Assembly: GCF_027924525.1 (NCBI RefSeq)
Contig: NZ_AP027040.1
Span: 1,116,001-1,180,000, forward strand
Direction: 5' to 3'
Length of the DNA: 64,000 nt
Origin: Aurantimicrobium sp. INA4
Lineage (GTDB): Bacteria; Actinomycetota; Actinomycetes; Actinomycetales; Microbacteriaceae
A model generated the notes under the pieces. It saw only the letters and a program-made list of their open reading frames with translations. It made no database searches and was not told the DNA's origin. Numbering within the stretch: position 1 is the stretch's first letter; each line of letters starts with the position of its first letter. Shown in pieces: positions 42,981 through 51,955 of this stretch. The translations under genes were made by a program, and so were the position numbers.

Positions 42981-44096
42981 TTATTGCGCCACCACGATCA
43001 CGATAGTGGTGATGACAGCAATCAGCGCAGCTGCCGAACCGAGCACGCTCCACAGCAGTCGGCGTCGACGCTTACTGGCAACGAGGGCTAATTCATCGCG
43101 TTGCGCGGGTGTTCCGCTGTATCCGGCGCGACGCCAGCTTGGGTTGGCGTGGGCATCAAGTGGTGCAAGCATGGTGCGGTCATTCTCGTTGATGACTATG
43201 GCATTGGATCCCCATTCGTCCCCGACGACATCCAGGGGTGTTTGGGCCAATCCCATACTGGTTTCAATTTGTTGGAGTTCGCGCGCAAATTCCACCGCAG
43301 AGTGTTGTCTGTCGATGGGGTTTTTACTCAATGCTTTGAGCAGGAGAGCCTCGAGTTGGGGTGGAACATCGTCGCGTCCGATGGGTTGTGGTTTGGATTT
43401 GAGAATGCGGCCGGCTAAGTGTCCTGGTGAATTGTCTTTCCCGGGCACTTCGAAGGGGCTGCGTCCGGCCAACAACGAGTAGACAGTTGCACCCAGAGCC
43501 CAGATTTCTGAAGCTGTGGTGCCGGTGGTGGTTTCTCTGATGACCTCGGGTGCTGACCAGGGAACAGAAAGACCAACTGCCGTTGTGTTGTCTCCTTGGT
43601 AGACCGAGGAAGCAATACCAAAGTCGCTCAAGACAGGGTGACCATATGCGGTGATGAGTATGTTTCCTGGTTTGATATCTCGATGCAGGACGTTTGCTCG
43701 GTGTGCGGTTTCCAGCGCTGCGGCGATTTTGATTCCGGTTCGTAGTGCTTCTGCTACCGGGAGAGTTTCGGCACGAAAGCGTTCACCATATCCTGAATTA
43801 CATACCTCGGTGACCAGATAAGGCCTGCCATCTGAACTCACGCCTGCTTCAAAGACGCTCAAAATGGCTGGGTGAGTACTCAGTTGTGACATGAGTTGAG
43901 CCTCCGATTGGAACATGTCACGAACGCGAGGGTTGACTACTTCAGGGAGCAAAACCTTGATGGCCACATTGCGCCTTGGCAATTGCTGTTCATACAAAAA
44001 GACGTCAGCGAATCCACCTGAGCCCAATACTCGAACAAATGTGAAGCCAGAAAGCACTGGTGGGGTTGACGGTAGACGTCTTGCCATCTGGTCCAC
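42981..44096 (-). CDS. Membrane Ser/Thr protein kinase (Hanks type)
   Basis: The 371-residue kinase has the glycine loop GSGGFADV (25-32), catalytic Lys47 (VAIKVL), HRDIKPGNIL (138-147) and DFG (158-160). The substrate-binding segment is VPWSAPEV, and the F-helix Asp position reads SEIWALG (Glu for Asp). A juxtamembrane basic stretch (SKRRRR) precedes one C-terminal helix (347-369), and no PASTA or other sensor domain follows. It therefore probably senses through partners; the giant Ig/FN3 protein encoded 2 nt downstream is the obvious candidate. Substrates may be the FHA proteins of the cluster, one of which has a threonine array. Confidence 0.95.
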   Translation of the reverse strand: MDQMARRLPSTPPVLSGFTFVRVLGSGGFADVFLYEQQLPRRNVAIKVLLPEVVNPRVRDMFQSEAQLMSQLSTHPAILSVFEAGVSSDGRPYLVTEVCNSGYGERFRAETLPVAEALRTGIKIAAALETAHRANVLHRDIKPGNILITAYGHPVLSDFGIASSVYQGDNTTAVGLSVPWSAPEVIRETTTGTTASEIWALGATVYSLLAGRSPFEVPGKDNSPGHLAGRILKSKPQPIGRDDVPPQLEALLLKALSKNPIDRQHSAVEFARELQQIETSMGLAQTPLDVVGDEWGSNAIVINENDRTMLAPLDAHANPSWRRAGYSGTPAQRDELALVASKRRRRLLWSVLGSAAALIAVITTIVIVVAQ

Positions 44097-44165
44097 CTTC
44101 CCCCAACACGGTCAGTGTTGGTGTGCTCAACGCAAATAACGCCGAAAATTCAGCGCACTTAAAGT

Positions 44166-44981
44166 TTAAGCAGGTGAAACTGTGGATTCGGTGTGCCCCA
44201 CCGTGACAGCCATAACGTCAATAACGATGAGGGTGACGTTATCGCGGCCGCTATTAGTCAGTGCGGCGTTCATGAGCTCTGTTACCGCGTCTTCAACAGT
44301 CGGTGCAGCTGAGAGAAAATGCTCGATACCCACATCGGTCAGTTCCTTGGTCAGCCCATCAGAACACAGCAATAAACGCATTCCTGGAACAACGGGCAGT
44401 GCGACGTAATCGGGAATTGGTTCGTCAATAATGCCCACAGCACGTGTGATCACATTGGCATGAGGGTGGTAGTCGGCTTCTTCTTTGGTGATGGTGCCAG
44501 CATCAACCAGCTGCTGCACCACCGAGTGATCGACGGTGACCTGTTCGAAAGTCTCGCCCATCTTCACATACACACGAGAGTCACCAATGTTGAAGATTGC
44601 CCACTGCAGTTGATCGGCTTCCTGCACCAAAGCAGCACCTGTGACAGTTGTTCCAGCGCCCTGCTGTTCTTCTGTCAATCGTGAGCGAAGATCTGACACG
44701 GAGAGCGCTAAAGCCATTTCGAGAGCGTCCAGATCGGCAAAGCCGGGCTTTTCTAGCCCGGCAATACGCTGCACAACAGCATCACTGGCCACATCGCCTG
44801 CGCTGTGGCCGCCCATGCCGTCAGCAACAGCAAAAACGGGGCAGGCAATCGCGTAGGAGTCTTCATTATTGGCGCGGTGGTTTCCCACATCTGTTCCTGC
44901 AGCCCATGCAAGCGTGACGGATGCCCCGGTACTCAGGTCGACAACAGTCGTCCCAGTTGAGTTCTGGCCAAGGGCAGTCAC
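44166..44981 (-). CDS. PP2C-family Ser/Thr protein phosphatase
   Basis: The 271-residue metal-dependent phosphatase has the motifs RANNEDSYAI (Asp41), VADGMGGHSAGDVAS (Asp54), NIGDSRVYV, LLCSDGLTKEL and SGRDNVTLIVI. All are of the PP2C/Stp group that binds two or three Mn/Mg ions. It should reverse phosphorylation by the adjacent kinase. It lies 43 nt after the FHA gene and 69 nt before the kinase gene, in the operon downstream of smc. Confidence 0.95.
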   Translation of the reverse strand: MTALGQNSTGTTVVDLSTGASVTLAWAAGTDVGNHRANNEDSYAIACPVFAVADGMGGHSAGDVASDAVVQRIAGLEKPGFADLDALEMALALSVSDLRSRLTEEQQGAGTTVTGAALVQEADQLQWAIFNIGDSRVYVKMGETFEQVTVDHSVVQQLVDAGTITKEEADYHPHANVITRAVGIIDEPIPDYVALPVVPGMRLLLCSDGLTKELTDVGIEHFLSAAPTVEDAVTELMNAALTNSGRDNVTLIVIDVMAVTVGHTESTVSPA

Positions 44982-45024
44982 AGGAAATTCTCCAAGATTG
45001 GGGCGTTACCGGTTCACTAAACGG

Positions 45025-45732
45025 TTAGCCAAGAACTTCAATTCTATTACCGTCTCCGAGGTCCACGATTGCGCCAACACTCAAGGCCATGGAATCACCT
45101 GGTGCAAGCAAGATGGTTGGTTTGGATGGAATGATGATGCGGGTTCCATTTGTGGAACGCAGATCCGTCACGACCACAACTTCACCTTGCATTTCCAGGC
45201 GGGCGTGGGTGGAGGAAACAATTCCGTTCGGTGAGGAAAGAACGGCCAGTGTCACGCTCTGCTCTGATCGCACAGGCACCACAGGAAGCCTCCCAAAGAT
45301 AACAGGCTTCGTCAGTGACCACTTTGTTCCGTTGATATGGCGCAAGGTGAACTGTGAAACAACTTCTTCTTGTTGCTCAGGCTGGGCTTCAGGTTCTTCT
45401 TCGATGTTCTCTAGATCTCCCAGTAATTGCTTCACACCCAGGGATGTATCCAGCATGGAACCAATGAGGGTGTTGTATTGCCCAGTGGTGGTCTCGGGAA
45501 CCACGGTCTCATCTGAGGTGATGACGGTGTCATCTTCAACCGGAATCACCGCGCCGACAATGGTGGCATCATCCACGGTTGCCGCGTCGATGACCGTGCT
45601 CTCGTTAATCTCAACCGAGCCCACAATTGTTTCGTCAATAGGAACCCGAATAATGGTGTCATCATCGGGATTGACGGGGATGACAGTGTCATCATCAGGG
45701 GTGATGTGGGTGTTCTCGTTAGGGTTATTCAT
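45025..45732 (-). CDS. FHA-domain protein with N-terminal threonine-motif array
   Basis: The 235-residue protein has a C-terminal FHA domain (about 140-235) with IFGRLP, VSSTHARLE and DLRSTNGT, the phosphopeptide-binding loops. The first 80 residues carry seven acidic-Thr-hydrophobic motifs: Thr16, 26, 35, 46, 57, 69 and 76, in contexts such as DDDTVI, DETIV and EDDTVI. The spacing is 7-12 residues. These resemble kinase phospho-acceptor sites, so the tail may be multiply phosphorylated and then bound by FHA domains in cis or trans, as known for GarA/OdhI with a single such site. It lies 24 nt after smc. Confidence 0.9.
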   Translation of the reverse strand: MNNPNENTHITPDDDTVIPVNPDDDTIIRVPIDETIVGSVEINESTVIDAATVDDATIVGAVIPVEDDTVITSDETVVPETTTGQYNTLIGSMLDTSLGVKQLLGDLENIEEEPEAQPEQQEEVVSQFTLRHINGTKWSLTKPVIFGRLPVVPVRSEQSVTLAVLSSPNGIVSSTHARLEMQGEVVVVTDLRSTNGTRIIIPSKPTILLAPGDSMALSVGAIVDLGDGNRIEVLG

Positions 45733-45756
45733 CTTCTGTAATATCCCTCACTCGCG

Positions 45757-48700
45757 TTAGGACGCTTGTGCGTTCTCCGGAGCTGACACACGCTGACCCA
45801 CCACAGCAGAGACCCCATCTTGGCGCATGGACACACCATAGAGCGCATCCGCAATTTCCATGGTGCGCTTTTGGTGTGTAATCACGATGAGCTGGCTGGA
45901 GTTACGCAAATCTTCAAAGATGGCCAGTAGGCGACCTAAGTTTGCATCGTCCAACGCTGCCTCGACCTCGTCCATGATGTAGAACGGCGAAGGGCGAGCC
46001 TTGAAAATTGCAACCAGCAAAGCCACAGCTGCCAGAGATCGTTCACCACCGGAGAGCAGGCTCAGCCGGTCAATCTTCTTACCCGCGGGTTTGACCATGA
46101 CCTCGATACCGGTGGTCAACAGGTCATCTGGGTTGGTGAGGTTGATGCTTCCAGAACCTCCGGGAAAGAGGATGGGGAATACTTCAGCAAAGGCAGCCTG
46201 AGTATCTTCAAACGCTGTTTGGAAAACCGTCTGCATCGTGTTGTCGACTTCTTCGATGATGGTCATCAAGTCTTTACGCGTATTGGTCAGGTCTGTGAGC
46301 TGCTCTGTGAGGAAGGTGTGGCGCTGTTCGAGGGCAGCAAACTCTTCCAATGCAAGTGGGTTCACACGGCCAAGCTGGCCAAGCTTACGCTCTGCCTTCT
46401 CCAAGCGAGTTTGTTGCTCAGCTCGGTTATAGAGCTTAGTTTTTGGTTCAGCATCAGCAGGGGCATCAGCATCAAGAGCAACCACAATGGGAACGTCGGG
46501 GCCGTATTCAGCGATGAGAACATCTTCGACAAGACCAAGTTCGTTCCCTGCGCGCTCGAGGAGAGCGGAAAGCTGCATTTTCTTTTCATAGATCTGAAGT
46601 TCCAGACCGTGCACGTTTTCGGTAATCGAGTGCAGGCGCTCACGCAACTGAGATTCTTCTTGACGCAAGGAAATGAGTTCCTGGTTTTGGGCCGCACGGT
46701 CAGCTTCACGCTGAGCGAGAACAACACGGGCTTCAGAAACGGAGCGGTCCACAGAATCCAATACAGCGGGAAGAGACTCGGCAACCCCTGCTGCAGCATC
46801 AATTTGGCGCTTACGAATGACAGCACGGCGTGCTGCTTCCTCAGCTGCGGCACGGTCTGCTTCGAGCTGCTGACGCAACCCTTCCACACGCAGTTCTTCT
46901 GCACGAACGCGCTCACGAGCAGTTTCGAGTTCCAAACGAGCTTGCACTTCTTGTTCGCGAACCTGTTCAAGTTCTGCGAAGAGTTCATCACGCGCAGAAA
47001 CATCCAAGATGGGTCTGGGTCTGGACTCCACAGCATCCAGCTCTGTACTGGCTCGGTGTGCATTGTGTTCTGCTTCCTCAACGGAGGCGGCAGCTAGCGC
47101 AAGTGAAGCGCTTAGACGTTCGGATTCGGCTGTTGCCGCTTCCACCTGCACGCGAGCACGGTTGAGTGCTTCGGAACGGGCGGCAAGTTGTGAATCGTAT
47201 TCGCGCAGAGCAGCCAGTGCAGCCGTGGAGCGTTCTTTGGCCACCTGGGCAACTCCACGCTGATCAGCGAGCTCAAGGCGAGCCTGATCAATCAAGCCAA
47301 TGACCTCGTCGAGGCGCTTTTGCGCTGAATCACGCTCAGAAACAAGTTCGATACGGCTTTGCTTCGAGCCTGATCCACCGCGCAAGACAAAGCGAGTGAG
47401 AACTTCACCGGCTTTTGTAATCACGGTGATGTTGGAATCGGCTGCGTCCAAACCCTGCTTCCAGGCTTGTCGTGCTGTTTCAAGATCATCGGTGATGACA
47501 GTGGATGCCAGAAGTGCGAGCACACCAGCAGGACCAGAAACAACCTCGCTGGCTGTAACAACACCAGAAATCTCTGGAAGTGCGACGGGGGTTGTGCCTG
47601 GCTTTGCGGCAACGACAATTTCAACGCGGCCGAGATCATCCCGATCAACACTGGCCAGTGCTGAAATTGCAGCATCCATGTCATCTGCAAGAACGGCATC
47701 CGAAAGAGAACCCAGACCGGCAGCAATAGCCGCTTCGAAACCTGATTTCACCTGGATGTGTTCAGCAACTAATCCTTGAATACCTGACAGCTTGGCTTTC
47801 ACCAGAGCAGAAGAACCATCTTTTTGATCCAGGGCCATGGAGAGGGCACCAGTGCGAGCTTGTAACGCATCGCGTTCACGCTCCAGGGTGTGGAGTTCAT
47901 CACGCAAACGGTCAATGGTGCTCTCTGCATCTACAACTGCAGCTTGGGCTGCTTCATAGGCTTCATTGAGCCCGGTTTCTCCAGCAGTGGTGTCCGCAGA
48001 ATCCGCTTCAACTTGTGCGAGGTTTTGCTCGGCAGTTGCGCGACGTTCCGTGGCAGCATCGAGAGCATTTTGCTGACGCAACACTTCACCACGAACGGCA
48101 GCTAGTGCAGAATCTGCAGCCTCTTTCTTTCCCCGCAGGCTGGTTATTTCCAGATCGTGCTGAGAGACCAAAGCCGACTGTGCCGAAATTTGCTCATCAA
48201 TGGAGTCGAGCTTTTCGCGCGCGACCACAGTCGCCTGCTGGGATGCTTGCCAAGCTGCTTCGGCAGCAGTGACGATGCCTCGCATGACGTCTACTTCAGA
48301 CTCAGCGCCCTCAATCATGGCCTGGTTGACGCCAGAACCCAATGGTTGCTGGTCGGTGTCCGCACCTAGCAAAGCTAAGCGCTGGTTAGCCAGGTTATAG
48401 AGACCACGCAGACGTTCTTGAATGGATTCCAAAGCAAAGACTGTTTTGCGGGCGGACTCAACATCATCTGCACTCTGGTCTGCTTCGAGACGTCGCACGC
48501 GCAACATGGTGCGCTCAAGCTGTTCTTGCAGCACGATGCGTTCGCTGTGACGCTCGGACTCAGTTTTGTTGTGTGCATCGAGTGTGGTGCGCAACTGAAC
48601 AACATCGTCGGCAAGAATACGTGCTCGTGCATCACGAACCTCTGCCTGAATACTTTGTGCTTCGCGGGCAATCTCTGCCTGGTGTCCTAATGGCTTGAGC

Positions 48701-49302
48701 TGGCGACGGACCTCGGTAGCCAGGTCGGTCAAACGTGTGAGGTTGGCCTGCATCGCTTCAAGCTTGCGCACCGTCTTTTCTTTGCGGCGACGGTGCTTGA
48801 GAATTCCGGCAGCTTCCTCAATAAAGCCACGTCGATCTTCAGGGCTAGCCTGGAGCACGTTATCGAGGCGCCCCTGGCCGACGATGACGTGCATCTCGCG
48901 GCCCAGACCAGAGTCAGAAAGCAGTTCTTGAACATCGAGAAGTCGGCAGTTTTCGCCATTGATCGCATATTCACTTGAACCGTTACGGAACAGAGTTCGG
49001 CTAATTGTGACTTCGGTGTATTCGATGGGCAGAGCACCATCAGAGTTGTCGATGGTGAGCAAAACCTCTGCGCGGCCGAGGGGGCCGCGTGTGGAGGTTC
49101 CCGCGAAAATGACGTCTTCCATCTTGCCGCCACGCAGGGTCTTTGCGCCCTGCTCACCCATCACCCAGGCCAGTGCGTCTACGACGTTGGACTTACCTGA
49201 ACCGTTGGGACCGACGACACAGGTGACACCGGGTTCAAAGGCAAAAGTGGTGGGTTGGGCAAACGACTTAAAGCCTTTGAGTGTCAGGCTTTTTAGATAC
49301 AC
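45757..49302 (-). CDS. smc: Chromosome segregation protein SMC
   Basis: The 1,181-residue protein has N-terminal Walker A GPNGSGKSNVVDALAW (31-46), long coiled coils, and a hinge around residues 500-660 with conserved glycines. At the C-terminus are signature LSGGERSL (from 1083) and Walker B YIMDEVEAALDD. SMC dimers with ScpA and ScpB compact and segregate chromosomes. In most actinobacteria smc follows mutM directly and precedes ftsY. Here about 2.5 kb of IclR/amino-acid-enzyme/toxin-antitoxin genes intervenes upstream, and the phospho-signalling cluster follows 24 nt downstream. Confidence 0.98.
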   Translation of the reverse strand: MYLKSLTLKGFKSFAQPTTFAFEPGVTCVVGPNGSGKSNVVDALAWVMGEQGAKTLRGGKMEDVIFAGTSTRGPLGRAEVLLTIDNSDGALPIEYTEVTISRTLFRNGSSEYAINGENCRLLDVQELLSDSGLGREMHVIVGQGRLDNVLQASPEDRRGFIEEAAGILKHRRRKEKTVRKLEAMQANLTRLTDLATEVRRQLKPLGHQAEIAREAQSIQAEVRDARARILADDVVQLRTTLDAHNKTESERHSERIVLQEQLERTMLRVRRLEADQSADDVESARKTVFALESIQERLRGLYNLANQRLALLGADTDQQPLGSGVNQAMIEGAESEVDVMRGIVTAAEAAWQASQQATVVAREKLDSIDEQISAQSALVSQHDLEITSLRGKKEAADSALAAVRGEVLRQQNALDAATERRATAEQNLAQVEADSADTTAGETGLNEAYEAAQAAVVDAESTIDRLRDELHTLERERDALQARTGALSMALDQKDGSSALVKAKLSGIQGLVAEHIQVKSGFEAAIAAGLGSLSDAVLADDMDAAISALASVDRDDLGRVEIVVAAKPGTTPVALPEISGVVTASEVVSGPAGVLALLASTVITDDLETARQAWKQGLDAADSNITVITKAGEVLTRFVLRGGSGSKQSRIELVSERDSAQKRLDEVIGLIDQARLELADQRGVAQVAKERSTAALAALREYDSQLAARSEALNRARVQVEAATAESERLSASLALAAASVEEAEHNAHRASTELDAVESRPRPILDVSARDELFAELEQVREQEVQARLELETARERVRAEELRVEGLRQQLEADRAAAEEAARRAVIRKRQIDAAAGVAESLPAVLDSVDRSVSEARVVLAQREADRAAQNQELISLRQEESQLRERLHSITENVHGLELQIYEKKMQLSALLERAGNELGLVEDVLIAEYGPDVPIVVALDADAPADAEPKTKLYNRAEQQTRLEKAERKLGQLGRVNPLALEEFAALEQRHTFLTEQLTDLTNTRKDLMTIIEEVDNTMQTVFQTAFEDTQAAFAEVFPILFPGGSGSINLTNPDDLLTTGIEVMVKPAGKKIDRLSLLSGGERSLAAVALLVAIFKARPSPFYIMDEVEAALDDANLGRLLAIFEDLRNSSQLIVITHQKRTMEIADALYGVSMRQDGVSAVVGQRVSAPENAQAS

Positions 49303-49384
49303 GTCGTTTGGCTCCCAATATCAGCAGTGCACACGCACTAGCTAACAAATTTACTGGAAATAAAAGCCAGAAAAAACCACAGGT

Positions 49385-50149
49385 TTAGTGGTCGTCTTCG
49401 AGTTCTTTACGAATCGAATCAGAAGCCTGTTGCAGCACCTCAACTAAGCGTGGAATATCCATGTGGGTCAAGTGCGCAACGATGCCCAAAGCTGCGACGC
49501 AACGCCCTCCGCGCAGGATCGGCACAGCGACCGAGCCATTGCCTGCAGTGCTTTCTTGACGCGCAATGGCATAGCCACGGGTTTTGGTTTCAACCAGTTC
49601 AGCTTTGAGTTTGACCGGATCCACAATCGAATACGGAGTGGTGCGCGTGAGTGGCCTGCTGAGATATTTCTCAATAGCTTCATTGCTTTGCCACGCCAGC
49701 AGAACTTTGCCCACGCCTGTGGTGTGGAGTGGAAGGTGACCACCAGCTCGTGAGGCGGTGTGAACTGAGCGCTCTCCACCGATGCGGTCAACATACAGTG
49801 CTTGACCACGGTCAAGCACAGCCAATGTAATGTTTTCTCCCGTTTCCTCGTAGAGACGAGCCAGGGTGGGAAGTGCGCGATGACGCAGCTGATCACTCAC
49901 AGGTGCAAGCTGCCCAATTGACCATACGCGAGTGCCAATGCGGTAGCGGCGGTCTGAACCTCGAACGAGGAAGCCACCCGCGACGAGTTCAGCCACAACA
50001 CGGTGGGTGGAGGACATAGGAAGGAGAGATTTTTCGGACAGTTCTGACAGTGTCAGCGCGCGACGACGCTCGTTGAAACACCCCAGAACAGCGATACCGC
50101 GACCAATAGAAGAGATTGGTGCACCGGCAGTAGTACGTGCTGGACTCAT
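49385..50149 (-). CDS. IclR-family transcriptional regulator
   Basis: The 254-residue protein has an N-terminal winged helix (ALTLSELSEKSLLPMSSTHRVVAEL, about 35-60) and the IclR effector domain with HTTGVGKVLLAW and GYAIARQESTAGNGSVAVPIL. It lies 93 nt downstream of the D-amino-acid enzyme gene on the same strand and probably regulates it. Part of the segment inserted between mutM and smc. The effector is unknown. Confidence 0.93.
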   Translation of the reverse strand: MSPARTTAGAPISSIGRGIAVLGCFNERRRALTLSELSEKSLLPMSSTHRVVAELVAGGFLVRGSDRRYRIGTRVWSIGQLAPVSDQLRHRALPTLARLYEETGENITLAVLDRGQALYVDRIGGERSVHTASRAGGHLPLHTTGVGKVLLAWQSNEAIEKYLSRPLTRTTPYSIVDPVKLKAELVETKTRGYAIARQESTAGNGSVAVPILRGGRCVAALGIVAHLTHMDIPRLVEVLQQASDSIRKELEDDH

Positions 50150-50242
50150 GAAATATCTGCCCTTTCAGGCTATGAAAAAGAAGGTTCCAATGACCGGAAC
50201 TCTACTCCTCATTTATCTCGATATCAAGATATTGGAGATTAA

Positions 50243-51319
50243 TTATGAATTTCTTCCCCGCGCAGCGACCATCCAGGTGTCCACCAGTTCCTCGCGATCG
50301 AAAACGTAGACCTGATCTGCGAGGTTCACGGTATTACAGACGTGGTTAGGGATCACCGACAGAACATCTCCTCGGATGGGGAGCTCACCGTCCGGGAATT
50401 CAATCGTTGCGTGATGTTCAGAAAGAGCAACAATGCGCGCATCGTGAAACTCCAGAACACGTCCATAGCCAGATGCGTACCCGGCACGATCCGCGCCCAA
50501 TGCTTTACTACCCGCATCCACGATGACTCTATTTCCTCGAATACTCACCACGGTTGCCTTCACGGTCAGGGCAACATCAGCCCAGTCGCAACTGCCCAGC
50601 TCAAGCTGTTGAGCATCGTTGAAAACATAAACTCCTGGCCGCTGCTCTGTGATGACCTGAGCATTGGCCGACGCAAGAGACGGGGTCGATCCCCCGCTGC
50701 AGATAATTGCATCCGTTTGGCCAAGAGCAACGAGTTGGTCACGGGCGGCGGCCAGCGCCTTGGCTTCATCCTCTGCTGCGGTGCTCAGTGCTCCGGGAGC
50801 GTAGCTGTGCCCGGGGAAAGTAAAGACACCAGAAACATCAAGGCCGAGGCTTGCTAAGTGCACGCCCAGCTCACCCACCTTCTCTGGCTCAATCCCACTT
50901 CGGTGGTGACCGCTGTCTACTTCAATAAGTAGTTCGAGCAACGGTGCGCGCCCACCGAGTATCTTGACTAATTGTGTGCCAGCCTCTGCTGAGTCAACGC
51001 CGAGTCGAATTGTGGCCTGATCTAACATTGCATCTAGTCGCTGAGCTTTAGCTTCCGTCAGCCACAGGGGATAGGCGATAAAGACATCGGTAAATCCTGC
51101 CGCGACAAACACCTCAGCTTCACCCAATGTGGCAACAGTAATACCCAGAACACCCGCGGCTTCCTGCATTCGGGCAATCTCAATAATTTTGTGTGTTTTC
51201 ACATGGGGGCGCAGGGCAAAACCTGATACTCGCGCAGATTCCGCCGCCCGTGAGATGTTTGCCTGCAGTGTGCCCAACTCGATAGCAATAAAGGGTGTCT
51301 CAGGCATTATGGGGCTCAT
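50243..51319 (-). CDS. D-serine dehydratase/D-threonine aldolase-like PLP enzyme (alanine-racemase fold)
   Basis: The 358-residue protein has the alanine-racemase TIM barrel with the PLP lysine in RPHVKTHK (Lys41). The C-terminal D-serine-dehydratase-like domain has the metal-binding HVCNT (His326, Cys328). The HxC site and the THK motif place it with eukaryotic-type DSD1 and bacterial D-threonine aldolases, which act on D-beta-hydroxy amino acids. A start at Met5 (MPETPFIAIE) is equally possible. It is followed by an IclR regulator. The exact substrate is unknown. Confidence 0.85.
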   Translation of the reverse strand: MSPIMPETPFIAIELGTLQANISRAAESARVSGFALRPHVKTHKIIEIARMQEAAGVLGITVATLGEAEVFVAAGFTDVFIAYPLWLTEAKAQRLDAMLDQATIRLGVDSAEAGTQLVKILGGRAPLLELLIEVDSGHHRSGIEPEKVGELGVHLASLGLDVSGVFTFPGHSYAPGALSTAAEDEAKALAAARDQLVALGQTDAIICSGGSTPSLASANAQVITEQRPGVYVFNDAQQLELGSCDWADVALTVKATVVSIRGNRVIVDAGSKALGADRAGYASGYGRVLEFHDARIVALSEHHATIEFPDGELPIRGDVLSVIPNHVCNTVNLADQVYVFDREELVDTWMVAARGRNS

Positions 51320-51369
51320 AGGAATGAGCTTACTTTCCCGATAAGTCGCCTAGTAGACAGAATTTTTTC

Positions 51370-51627
51370 TCATCTTTGATAGACGTTTCTACGATGCCCC
51401 AGAGTAACGACTACTACCAGGAGGACGTCGTCATCGATTATGTAGAGGATGCGGTAATCGCCAACGCGAACACGAAAACCTGGTCGCCCTTGTAAAGCAC
51501 GAGCACCGGGTGGACGAGGATTTTCGGCCAATAATGCTATGGCGCCTCTAATTCGATTTCTATCTTGATGATCAATTTTCTCTAAAGCTCGTACAGCAGC
51601 TGGTCGTAGCTCAATACGGTATGTCAC
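51370..51627 (-). CDS. RelE/ParE-family toxin
   Basis: The 85-residue protein shows the RelE fold: YRIELRPAAVRALEKIDHQDRNRI, then ENPRPPGARALQGRPGFRVRVGDYRILYIIDDD, ending VVVTLGHRRNVYQR with the basic catalytic-type Arg and Tyr. RelE toxins cleave mRNA in the ribosomal A site. Its start overlaps the antitoxin stop by 4 nt (ATGA), the usual order of antitoxin first. The pair lies between mutM and the D-amino-acid enzyme. Confidence 0.92.
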   Translation of the reverse strand: MTYRIELRPAAVRALEKIDHQDRNRIRGAIALLAENPRPPGARALQGRPGFRVRVGDYRILYIIDDDVLLVVVVTLGHRRNVYQR

Positions 51628-51872
51628 ACCCAGCCCAAGTCTGACTTAACTTGGGCCCACGGAATGTTCTCGCCCTCTTCAGACATTGCTGAATCAAAGG
51701 CCTCAATATCCTCAGCTTCTTCGAGAGCTTCCATCATGCGCTCATATTGCTCAGGGCTAATCAAGACTGCGGCTTTCTGACCTCGGCGCTCAATAAAGAC
51801 AGCTTCGGTCCGAGACTGCGTAATCATCTCGGAGAAGTTATTCCGGGCGTCGGCCACACTCACTGTTGACAT
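51624..51872 (-). CDS. YefM/Phd-family antitoxin
   Basis: The protein has 82 residues from ATG 51872 (MSTVSVADARNNFSEMITQS), which matches the Phd/YefM N-terminus. A start at 51908 would add 12 residues but overlaps two TGTACA palindromes. The N-terminal half is the DNA-binding Phd fold (EAVFIERRGQKAAVLISPEQYERM). The acidic tail ends EGENIPWAQVKSDLG and wraps the toxin. It neutralises the RelE-like toxin and represses its own promoter. Confidence 0.9.
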   Translation of the reverse strand: MSTVSVADARNNFSEMITQSRTEAVFIERRGQKAAVLISPEQYERMMEALEEAEDIEAFDSAMSEEGENIPWAQVKSDLGWV

Positions 51873-51880
51873 ATCTGAAT

Positions 51881-51907
51881 TGTACATCTCAGTACTTATT
51901 TTGTACA
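51881..51907. promoter_or_regulatory. Candidate antitoxin autoregulatory sites (two TGTACA palindromes)
   Basis: Two identical 6-bp palindromes TGTACA (51881-51886 and 51902-51907) lie 21 bp apart, two helical turns, just upstream of the antitoxin start. Each is within a longer ATGTACAA direct repeat on the minus strand. YefM/Phd antitoxins bind paired palindromes containing TGTACA at their own promoter, so these are very likely operator half-sites. Confidence 0.7.
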
Positions 51908-51955
51908 TATACTGCTTGCTTCTCTCCTTGTTTCAGGGAAATATCAAGAACAGTC

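Noticed and set aside
46219..47097. 292-codon open frame antisense to smc
   Set aside because: It overlaps the coiled-coil coding part of smc completely and has no recognisable motif or start signal.
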